DNA of 64,000 nucleotides from Cocos nucifera (taxonomy: Eukaryota > Streptophyta > Magnoliopsida > Arecales > Arecaceae), in NCBI GenBank assembly GCA_006176705.1, contig QRFJ01006019.1, forward strand, positions 1-64,000, read 5' to 3'. The notes under the pieces were generated by a model. The model did not search any database. It was not told the origin of the DNA and saw nothing but the letters and a program-made list of their open reading frames with translations. The translations under genes and the position numbers were made by a program. Shown piece after piece: positions 51,263-61,718 of this stretch (within the stretch, counting starts at the first letter, position 1; every line of letters starts with the position of its first letter).

Positions 51263-53556
51263 TGAAGGAAAATCCTGATTTTCCGGACCAGGTTCGTTCA
51301 AATCTGATCAGATCGAGAGATATATTTCAAAATTTTTTTTTCTCTTAATTCTAATCAGATCTGGGATATTTCAGATCTAATTTTATTATTTTAATAATAA
51401 AAATAAAATAAAGATAAATTAAATCAAATTTAATTTACCTGATTTGGGTAATCCTATTACCCTGTTGATGATCCTGTTTGCAGCGGAAGGTTCTGGATCT
51501 AGCCACGCAAGCGCCTGGCCTCTACCGGTATCCACTCGGGCTGGATCTGGAGATCCTCTTCTTCTCTATCACACCTCCAAAAATTCAGATCTGGATCTGA
51601 TCTGGAGGATCTTCAAAACTCCTTTTGAAGATCAGCAGTCGTCCTTTGCAGCAGCGCAGCCTTCTTAGCTTTTGATCGCCTTTCTTTGATCTGAATCGCA
51701 CCAACCAAGGTCCAAAACTCCTTTTGGACGTGGAGAGCAAGGGGAGAAGATGGTTTGGCATGGAGAAGGAGGGGAGAGGCAGCCTTGGGGCATGGGGAAA
51801 CTATGATCTCAATTCAATTCCTATAATCTGAGTTGGGTACAGGGTCTTATTTATAGACTAGCTGTGATTCCAACTCCTCTTCTTCCCAACCAATCACAAC
51901 CCTTTGTGAAATCAGATCTAAATCTGATTGGTGGGAATAGAGTCCCCTGGATTCCTCCTTAGAGGGTGCCTAAGACCAGTCAAAGTTGGTTCTTAGAAGA
52001 ACTCTAATTGGAATCCAAAAAGGAGATGGAGTCCTTGTCCAACAAGGACTCCTAGGCGCCTCCAACTTGGGCACACGCCTACCCTAGGGTGGCGTGCGCC
52101 CTTCTCCTTGCCAGGTTCTGGCAGGGGGACAGGCCCCCACCAGCTCTCCAATAGGTGCATGACATGTGGTCAAAAGTCAAAGTGTCAATGGTCAACGTTT
52201 GACCAGTCAAAGGTAGACTTTTGACCAAAGTCAAAGAACAAGAAATGGCAGGTGACCAAAAATGGCAGGTAATGTCTTACAAATAAGACAACCTTTTCTG
52301 ACTTGGACAACCTCCAGTCAGACCATATGAAGGCCTCTGATTGAGCACAAACTCCTTTGGCTCAGACAGGACAACTTATTTATGATAGCAAAAGAAGAAC
52401 GTTAGGTTCAATCGAGTGCTAGCACGATTTCCTTGAACCTAATTGAATCTCATTCAGATCAATTGAACTAGATCAGTTCAATTGATGATCACCAGATTCA
52501 AACCCTTGTTTGTGTGACCCAGTTAGGTTCAGTTCTGTATGGTAATGGGATATGTCATGATCTCTATCATCGACATCATCGAAACTCCTTTCGATGGATC
52601 AGAACTCTTCTGATTCGAACAGCTAGAATGATCGATCATCTAAATCATTCTAATTGCTCCCAAAATCCACCAGTGACACCTAGCAGTATATGGTGGCAAC
52701 CCATCAGAGCTGAATGCGAACCTCTTGGTGCAGCTACCTGTGTGATTAAGTTCTTCTATCTTGAGCCCCGATCAGATTAGGGTTAAGGTGAACTCGTCAA
52801 ACCCTAGTCTCTGTCATATGATGTAATCATTCGATTCGAGTCCAATGTGAAAATCTAAATAGAAACTCTTTCTATTATTTCACTCTGCCATGGCCATGGA
52901 TTTCTGGACTTGATTCTCATGATCATCATAGGGCTGCTCCTCTACCACCGAGGTAGATAGATTCCATCTTGATGCCATCCAGTTCCTACAATGAACATGC
53001 TATAGCCAACATACACCTCAGGGTTCCATATGGCTAGGAGACCGAGTAATGGTGTAGTCAAACTATAACACCCTCAAGGTGAACTGCCGATGCATCTCAG
53101 GTCAAAGAACCAGACACACTACTGCAGCATCGAGTCAGTCATTGACGAGAAGGTAGACTCCCTAATGACTACTCGAGGTGGTCACGCTCAGTGCCCTCGT
53201 TCTCTAACGAGTACCTGTACTCTCGCTCCGGTGTCTCCACACCGTAGACTCAAGACTCATCTACTAAAGAGAAGCGATTGTACACCAACCTTTCGGATCA
53301 ATCACCATCCTCGTGATGATCCTATGGTCGGGAGCAATTTATGAGTTAATAATGATTATTCATGTCTTAAATTTTCAACTCTTGAAAATATGAATTATCA
53401 TTGCCATTAACTCAAAGGATGTATCACAGACACTAAATACACATATATGATAGAAAATAACCCATTTATTGCTTTTAGTCAAAATTATAATTTTTCCCCT
53501 AGAAGTGTATTACAAGTGTCAGCCAATTCTGGCTTCTAGGGCACATATATCTAACA
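51263..53556 (-). repeat. E2 5' LTR (2,294 bp)
   Basis: Read on the minus strand it starts TGTTAGATATATGTGCCC and ends TTTTCCTTCA. TATAAATAAGACC near 51850 is the likely promoter. A dense run of TTGACC/TTGACT motifs (52167-52238) and the hairpin (52028-52052) lie upstream of it. It is very similar to the truncated 3' LTR, apart from a few clustered changes. Confidence 0.93.
52028..52052 (-). promoter_or_regulatory. U3 hairpin of E2 5' LTR, 10-bp perfect stem
   Basis: Arms GGAGTCCTTG and CAAGGACTCC with loop TCCAA. The loop-side pairs differ from E1 and E4, and pairing is complete. Confidence 0.8.
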
Positions 53557-54763
53557 TGCTGCACGTTCGTCCTTAATTAGAAATCAAAAACTTACTTTCT
53601 ACAAAATCCTAGATCCTGAAACTCTAGGATTTTATTTACATATTTTGTTTGTGAATCCTAAACTTAATTGAGAATTAAGATTATGAAATATATGTTAGAT
53701 CTAAAATTGAGAATTTTAGATCTAAGATATATTCATAAAATTGGATTCGGGCTTAGGTAGCTCAATTAGGTCTAAGTAGTTGATCAAACCGAATCAAGAG
53801 TTGGTTAGATGGGTCGATAGTGCTTAATTTGACCAGCCTAATAGGATTAAGTCTGGGTCAAGATCGAGTCACGTAAGTGATAGATTAAGCTAAGACCTAA
53901 TTAGGATCAGTGGTTAGAGTCTGAATTGTAGGCTAATCCGATTGGTTCTAGCTCAATAATTTGGTGTCTAAGGTAAGTTTCGTAGATACGATCGACTAGT
54001 TTTTAATTGGGAGCTACTCGACTCAAATGCATTCTTGTTGAGTTAATGGAATATTCCTTCCACCGGTCTTACTTACCTGGCCATGTTTGTTGGCTCAGTT
54101 TTGATTTGAGATGGTCAATAATTTAAGCTAACCCATGCCACTAGGTTAGTCATAATGGTTATCACTATGACAAGTCCAATTTAATGAGATCTAAATCAAA
54201 TCTCTCTAAGAAAAGATTGTCTAAGGCCTTCCACTATTGTAGATGTGCGGGCTCTTTTCAGGATTGATTGTTCTCGGTTGGTTACAGTGGTTCAGTTGCA
54301 TCGAAAAGATGCAACCATATCTGTTAGGTATTGGATGCTACGGGCTGGAGGATGGATTGGATTCAATATTTCGAATACAGTGAGAGACTCAATTAGAAAT
54401 TCAATTTGTGCAAATGATGGATTTGACTTAACTATGGAGTGGATCAATATTTCAGGCATGGTGAGATTTATGAATTAGAGACCAAGTTTGGGTGCACCAT
54501 GATTAGAGAATCATTAAATAAGAGTTGTTCACTCATTGGCTAATCCATCATCAATAATTATTAGGTGAGATGATGAGTCAGTTGGTGGGACCGCACCACC
54601 CACTAGAAATCATTAATCATGGAGATTTTTGCATCTCTACGGAGGAAGTATAGGGATCCAAGAAAATAGTGAAAGCTAATTTATTTAAAAATAAAATTTT
54701 TAAATAAATTAATTAAGTCTTAATTATTATATTTAATTAGAAACTTTGACTCTCTATAGAAAA
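53557..54763 (+). other. E3 leader, part 2
   Basis: Resumes with TGCTGCACGTTCGTCCTTAA and follows the E1 leader to the gag start position. No coding. Confidence 0.85.
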
Positions 54764-57567
54764 ATATCTACATCCAATCCACTAGCATGAATCTTGGACA
54801 CCCATAGACTGATCGAACCAAATTACAAGAATTGGCTCTGAAACTTCAAAATTATTTTGGATTCCAAAATGTAACTCATATACTAGACCAAGACCCTCCC
54901 ACCTTATCAGCTCGTCCATCCGCTGAACAGAGAGCATCTCTGGATAAGTAGACGGACGAAGATAATAAGGCCAGATATTATAGTTGGGCTCAATGTTTGA
55001 TGAACTTAAATGCCAACATGAAGATATCAGGACTGCTCACCAAATGTTGGCTCACCTATAAGAGATGTTTGATGAACAGAGTCATGCAGCCAAGTATCAA
55101 GTCACTAAACAACTATTCAAGGCTAAGATGCATGATGGGCAGTCAGTCCAAGATCATTGTTTGATGATGATCAAGAGTTTGGAAGAGCTTAAGAAGCTTG
55201 GAGTGAAGTTGGACTTGGATCTGCATAATGACATAATTCTATAATCTTTGACTGATGCATATGGGCAGTTCATCATGAACTACCATATGCATAAATTTCA
55301 AAATTTCCTGGCCGAACTTATGAACATGTTGGTTACCACTGAGCTTTCTATGAAAAGTTTTAAAGGCTCAATGTTTGCTATGGAATGGACTTCTTTCAAG
55401 AGAAAGTCTTTTAGAAAGAAGAAGAAGTCTATGAAAAAGCAAAAGATAGATAGAGGAAAGAAGAAAATGGCAAAACTGAAGAAAAAGACCGCTGACAAAG
55501 GAAAGTATTTCCATCGCAATAATGACGGCTACTGAAAGCAGAACTGCCCTACATACTTGGCCATCCTAAAGAATAAGAAGGAGGCAGGTTATTCTGGAGG
55601 TATGCTCATTATTGAGTCTAACCTTATGGTTTCTTCTGCATCCAGTTGGATGCTTGACTCTAGTTCTAGTGCTCATTTGTGCACTTCCATGCAGGATCTT
55701 GAGGATAGCAGGAGGCTGAGGGATGGTGAGATGATCCTGCACGTTGAAAATGGAGCAGGAGTTGCTACCATGGTCGTGGGACCATACCCTCTTCAACTAC
55801 CATTTGGTTTAGACTTAGTGTTAAAAGACTGTTATTATGTGCCTGCAGCAAGCATGAATTTGATTTCTATTTCTTGCCTAGCATTAGAAGGCTATGTAAT
55901 TAGTTTTCTTAGGGACCATTTTAACATTCTTTATGAAAGAAATAAAATTGCAAGTGGTTTTCTTATTAATGGTCTTTATTAGTTACATATTGATGTATCT
56001 ATTTTTAATATCGAGCAAAATGTGAATACCATGAAACGATCTAGGGATAGTCCAAACGATAGGTATCTATGGCATCTAAGACTAGGTCATATAGCAGAAG
56101 ATAGGTTAATAAATTAGAAAAAATCAGGCTATTGAGTCCGTTGACTTTCGAGTCATATCCAATTTGTGAATCTTATCTTCATGGCAAAATGACTAAACTC
56201 CCTTTTATAGGACATGGAGAAAAGCCATGGATCTTCTTGCCCTAGTATATACTGATGTGTGCGGCCTATTTGATGTGCCGGCTAGAGGCATCTTTGTCTA
56301 CTTCGTAACCTTTATCAATGATTTATCTAGGTATGGATATGTGTATCTTATGAGACACAAGTCTGAAGCTTTTGAAAAGTTCAAGGAATTTAGATATGAA
56401 GTAGAAAAGCAAACTGAAAAATCCATTAAGGTTCTTCGATCAGATCGAGGAGATGAATATCTTAGTCAGAAATTCCTGGACTATCTCAAGAAAATGGCAT
56501 AGTTTCTCAATGGACTCCACCTGGAACACCTCAACTCAATGGAGTTTCAGAATGGAGGAATCGGACCCTTTTAGATATGGTCTGATCCATGATGAGCTTC
56601 ACAGACCTTCTTGATTTTTTTTGGGGATACTATTTGTTAATTGCAATATACTTATTGAATAGAATTCCTTCTAAAACCATTCCTACCACACCGTATGAGA
56701 TATGGCATGGTAAGAAATTAAGTCTGAATCATCTCAGAATTTGGGGTTATCCGGCTCATGTCAAAAGACAACAAGTAGATAAGTTAGACTTTAGGTCCTT
56801 TAGAGCTCGATTTATAGGATATCCTAAAGAGTCATTAGGATATTATTTATACATTCCAGAACATCACAATGTGAATGTGAGTCGACATGCCATCTTTATT
56901 GAAAAATAATTTATTCAAGATAGTGGCATTGGAAAGAAGATCAAGCTCAATGAGAAAGTCTCACAAGAGCAATGAGCTGAGGATCAAATGAAACCAAATC
57001 AGGTTAAGCCAATCCAAACACTATCTCCTCCATCTCATAGATCGAAAAGAGTTTTTCATCCCCCTAAGAGGTACATAGGTACGATTTCAGAGGAAGTAGA
57101 GAAAATATTCCTCGTAGGTAATGGGATTCATGGTGATGATCTCAAAACCTATAACGAGGCGATATCAAATATCGACTTCGAGAAATGATTAGAGGCAATG
57201 AAGTCAAAAATTGATTCGATGCACTCAAACCAAGTCTGGACCTTGGTAGATCCACCAGAAGGTATAGTACCTATTGGGTGTAAATGGATCTTTAAGAGAA
57301 AGATTGGTGCAGATGAAAATGTGGAGACATTCAAAGCTAGATTAGTGGCAAAAGGTTATAGTCAATGCGAAGGCATTGACTATCAGGATATCTTTTCGTC
57401 AGTAGCTATGCTAAAATCCATTCACACATTGCTTGCTGTTGCAGCCTATTTCGATTATGAAATATGGCAAATGGACGTGAAAATGACATTCTTAAATGGA
57501 TATCTTGAGGAATATATCTATCTTGAGGAAGATATCTTGGAAAGCAGATCAAGCTCAATGAGAAAGT
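54764..57567 (+). pseudogene. E3 gag-pol, start codon lost, RT truncated
   Basis: The gag start ATG is ATA (54764-54766). Unlike the other copies, E3 keeps CAA rather than TGA after the VTK-equivalent (about 55112). Gag continues (55248-55535), with the knuckle first Cys as Tyr and the second as Arg. Protease has LDSSSSAH, so the catalytic DSG is DSS (about 55660). Integrase keeps TDVCGLF and LRSDRGDEY. RT begins WIFKRKIGADE (about 57285) and reaches FLNGYLEE, where a duplicated ATCTTGAGGAA-type unit is followed by the break near 57530. The last 35 bp before the E4 LTR match an earlier pol position (about 56928-56962) and belong to another copy. Confidence 0.9.
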
Positions 57568-58892
57568 TGCTAGATATATGTGCCCTAGAAGCCAGAATTG
57601 GCTGACACTTGTAATACACTTCTAGAGGCAAAATTATAATTTTGACTATAATAAATAAAATGGGTTATTTTCTATCACATATATGTATTTAGTGTCTGTG
57701 ATACATTCTTTGAGTTAATGATAATGATAATTTATATTTTCAAGAGTTGAAAATTTAGGACATGAGTAATCATTATTAACTCATAAAATGCTCTCGACCA
57801 TAGGATCATCACGATGATGGTGATTGATCCGAAAGGTTGGTGTACAATCGCTTCTCTTTAGTAGATGAGTCTTGAGTCTATGGTGTGGAGACACCGGAGC
57901 GAGAGTATAGGTACTCGTTAGAGAACGAGGGCACTGAGCGTGACCACCTCGAGTAGTCATTAGGGAGTCTACCTTCTCGTCAATGACTGACTCGATGCTG
58001 CAGTAGTGTGTCTGGTTCTTTGACCTGAGGTGCATCGACAGTTCACCTTGAGGGTGTTATAGTTTGACTACACCATTACTCGGTCTCCTAGCCATTCGAA
58101 ATCCTGAGGTGTATGTTGGCTATAGCATGTTCATTGTAGGAACTGGATAGCATCAAGATGGAATCTATCTACCTCGGTGGTAGAGGAGCAGCCCTATGAT
58201 GATCATGAGAATCAAGTCCAGAAGTCCATGGCCATGGCAGAGTGAAATAATAGAAAGAGTTTCTATTTAGATTTTCACATTAGACTTGAATCGAATGATT
58301 ACATCATATGATAGAGACTAGGGTTTGACGAGTTCACCTTAATCCTAATCTGATCGGAGGCTCAAGATAGAAGAACTTAATCACATAGGTAGCTGCACCA
58401 AGAGGTTCGCATTCAGCTCTGATGGGTTGCCACCATATACTGCTAGGTGTCACTGGTGGATTTTGGGAGCAATTAGAATGATTTAGATGATCGATCATTC
58501 TAGCTGTTCGAATCAGAAGAGTTCTGATCCATCGAAAGGAGTTTCGATGATGTCGATGATAGAGATCATGACATATCCCATTACCATACAGAACTGAACC
58601 TAACTGGGTCACACAAATAAGGGTTTGAATCTGGTGATCATCAATTGAACTGATCCAGTTCAATTGATCTGAATGAGATTCAATTAGGTTCAAGGAAATC
58701 GTGCTAGCACTCGATTGAACCTAACGTTCTTCTTTTACTATCATAAATAAGTTGTCCTATCTGAGCCAAAGGAGTTTGTGCTCAATCAGAGGCCTTCATA
58801 TGGTTCTGACTGGAGCTTGTCCAAGTTAGAAAAGGTTGTCTTATTTTGTAAGACATTACCTACCATTTTTGGTCACCTGCCATTTCTCGTCC

Positions 58893-58957
58893 TTTGACTT
58901 TGGTCAAAAGTTGACCTTTGATTGGTCAAATGTTGACCATTGACACTTTGACTTTTG
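58893..58957 (+). promoter_or_regulatory. W-box-like cluster in U3 of E4
   Basis: At least five TTGACY or inverted GGTCAA cores occur in about 65 bp, roughly 310 bp upstream of the TATA region. TTGAC[CT] is the binding core of plant WRKY factors, which act in defence and wounding. E2 has the same density in both LTRs, while E1 and E3 have fewer motifs. Function is inferred. Confidence 0.55.
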
Positions 58958-59070
58958 TCCATGTGTCACGCACCTATTGGAGAGCTGGTGGGGGTCTGTT
59001 TTCCTACCAAAACCTGGCAAGGAGGAGGGTGCACGCCACCCTAGGCGTGTGCCCAAGTTGGAGGCACCTA

Positions 59071-59095
59071 GGAGTCCCTATTGGATAGGGACTCC
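59071..59095 (+). promoter_or_regulatory. U3 hairpin of E4 LTR, 11-bp perfect stem
   Basis: 5' arm GGAGTCCCTAT, loop TGG, 3' arm ATAGGGACTCC. The loop-proximal half differs from E1 (CCCAT/ATGGG) and E2 (CCTTG/CAAGG) with both arms changed together. Confidence 0.8.
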
Positions 59096-59848
59096 ATCTC
59101 CTTTTTGGATTCAGATTAGAGTTCTCCTAAGAACCAACTTTGGCTGATCTTAGGAACCCTCTAAGGAGGAATCCAGGGACTCTATTTTTATCAATCAAAT
59201 TTAGATTTGATTTCATAAAGAGTTGTGATTGGTTGGGAAGAAGAGGAGTTGGATCACAGACAGTCAATAAATAAGACCCTGCGCCCAACTCAGATGGTAT
59301 TGAAAGTATCACAATTCTCCATGCCCCAAGGCTGCCTCTCCCCTCTTCCTCCATGCCAAACCCACCTTCTCCCTCTCATCTCCACATCCAAAAGGAGTTT
59401 TGGACATTGGTTGGTGCGATCCAGACAAGAGAAAGGCGACTGAAAGCTAGAAGGCTGCACTACTGCATAGGACAACTGCTGATCTTCAAAAGGAGTTTTG
59501 AAGATCCTCCAGATCAGATCTAGAGTTAATTTTTAGAGACATGATAGAGAAGAAGAGGATCTCCAGATTAACCTAAGTGGATACCAGTAGAGGCCAGGCA
59601 CTTGCGTGGCTAGATCCAGAACCTTCCGCTGCATATAGGATCATCAACGGATAATAGGATTACCCATATCAAGGTAAATTAAATTGAATTTAATTTATCT
59701 AGATTTTATTTTTATTATTAGAATAATAAAAATTAGATCTAAAATATTTCAGATCTGATATAAATTAAAGAGAAAAATTTTTGAAATACATCTCTTGATC
59801 TGATCAGATCTGAACGAACCTAGACCAGGAAATCGGGATTTTCCTTCA

Positions 59849-61718
59849 ACTGATATCGGAGCTAAGGTTCTAAAAGTATTTAGATCTAATTTTAAATTTA
59901 TTTTAATTAAAAAAATAAGTGATTTTAAATGTCACATGAGATGTGATCAGATCTAAAATCAAAAAAAATTAAAATTAAATGATTTGGATCTAAGATTAGA
60001 AAATATGCATGACTAGTTCTAAAATAGAATAGTTCTATAGAATAGTCTTGCATGTTTTCAATTTAATTTGATTAAATCATATTTTAGATCTATTTATTTA
60101 CTATTTTTTGATATTATAATGGTTATAATAATATCTAAAAAATAGTAAATAAAAATTATTTAATTTTTGAACATCATATGAGATATGATTGATGCATGTC
60201 TAGACTAGTTGTAGAATAGTTCTACATAATTATCTAGATTAGAATTTATTTTGATTAGATCAATTTAAATCTAATTTTTTAGATTATTATGAGATAATTT
60301 AGATCTGAAAATATGCATGATTCGATACATGAGATGTATGCAAAATATGCCATGATTAGATCTAATTTGTATATGAGATATATGATATAGATCTAAAACT
60401 ATTTTGTAGTATTGCATGTTCCTGATTAAGGCGTTCCTCTTGGCCGTCCGATCATAAGAACGAAGAAGGGTTTAAAGGCCCTCTCTTCCCATTCGATGGG
60501 GTGTTCTTATGATGTGTAGGGGTGCTGCGCGTTCGTCCTTAATCAAAAACCCAAAACTTACTTTCTGCAAAATCCTAGATCCTGAAACCCTAGGATTTAT
60601 TGTGCATATTTTGTTTATGAACCCTACTTAATTAAAATTAAGATTATGAAATATTAATTAGGTCTAAAATTGAGAATTTTAGATCTAAGACATATTCATA
60701 ATACTGGGTTCGGGCTTGGGTAGCTCAATTAGGTCTAAGCGGTTGATCAAACCGAATCAAGAGTTGGTTAGATGGGATCAACAATGCTTAAATTGACCAG
60801 CCTAATAGGATTAAGTCTGGGTCAAGATCGAGTCACGATCAAGCAAGACCTAATTAGGCTCAGAGGTTAGAGTCTGGATTGTAGGCTAACCCAATTGGTT
60901 CTGACTCAACAATTTGGTGTCTAAGGTAAGTTTGGCACATACGACCGACTGATTTTTAATTGGAAGCTACTCGATCTGAATGCATTCTTGTACGAGTTAA
61001 TGGCATATTCCTTCCACCGGTCTCACTTACCTAGCCATATCTGTTGACACAGTTCTGATCTGAGGTGGTCAATAATCTAAGCTAACCCATGCCACTAGGT
61101 TAGTCATAATTGTTATGACTATGATAAGTCTAGTTTAATGAGACCTGAATCAATTCTTCCTAAGAAAAGATTAAGTCTGAGGTCTTCCACCATTGTAGAT
61201 GTGCGGGCCCTTTCGGGGTTGATTGTTCTCGGCTGGATACAGTGGCTCAGTTGCATCGAAAAGATGCAACCATGTCTATTAGGCATTGGATGCTATGGGC
61301 TGGAGGATGAGTTGGGCTCAATATTTTGGATACGGTGAGAGACTCAATTAGGAATCCAGTCTGTGCAAATGGTGGGTCTGACTTAACTAAGGAGTGGATC
61401 AATATTTCGGATACGGTGAGATTCATGAATTAGAGACCAAGTTTGGGTGCACCATGATTAGAGAATCATTGAACAAGAGTTGTTCACTCATTGGCTAACC
61501 CATCACCAATAACTGTTAGGTGAGGTGATGAGTCAGTTGGTGAGACCGCACCACCCACTAGAAATCATTAATCATGGAGATTTTCGCATCTCTACAGAGG
61601 GAGTGTAGGGATCCGAGAAAATAGTGGGAGCTAATTTGTTTAAAAATAAAATTCCTAAATAAATTGGTCAAGTCATAATTACAGTATCTAACTAGAATCT
61701 TTGACTCTCTACAGGAAA
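59849..61718 (+). other. E4 primer site and leader
   Basis: The primer site is TGATATCGGAGC at 59851-59862, with two changes from the standard. Stem-loop arms are TGATTAAGG (60423-60431) with CCTTAATCA (60537-60545), and TCATAAGAAC (60452-60461) with GTTCTTATGA (60503-60512). No coding. Confidence 0.85.

Larger units (their letters stand above)
45365..53556 (-). mobile_element. E2: copia element on the minus strand, nested in E3, integrase core deleted
   Basis: The 5' LTR is 53556-51263, the primer site 51260-51248 (perfect TGGTATCAGAGCC), the leader down to 49388, gag-pol 49387-46798 and a truncated 3' LTR 46797-45365, all read right to left. TGCTG target duplications flank it. There are internal deletions in protease-integrase and from RNase H to mid 3' LTR. 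It is the youngest-looking insertion by position, since it interrupts E3. Confidence 0.93.
42433..57567 (+). mobile_element. E3: copia element interrupted by E2 and truncated in RT
   Basis: 5' LTR 42433-44701, leader 44702-45364, insertion of E2, leader resumed at 53557, gag-pol from 54764. The pol sequence breaks off in RT near 57530 and is followed by about 35 bp of another copy, then by the E4 5' LTR. E3 has no 3' LTR of its own that I can identify, since the 57568 LTR groups with E2/E4 rather than with the E3 5' LTR in its hairpin and internal sequence. Confidence 0.85.
57568..59848 (+). repeat. E4 5' LTR (2,281 bp)
   Basis: Starts TGCTAGATATATGTGCCC (third base changed) and ends TTTTCCTTCA. 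AATAAATAAGACC near 59266 corresponds to the TATAAATAAGACC promoter of E2, with the first T mutated. TTGACC/TTGACT motifs cluster at 58893-58957. Confidence 0.93.

Noticed and set aside
57568..59848. This LTR as the 3' LTR of E3
   Set aside because: It is followed by a primer site and leader, it is not preceded by a polypurine tract, and its hairpin and internal sequence match E2 rather than the E3 5' LTR. It is the E4 5' LTR.
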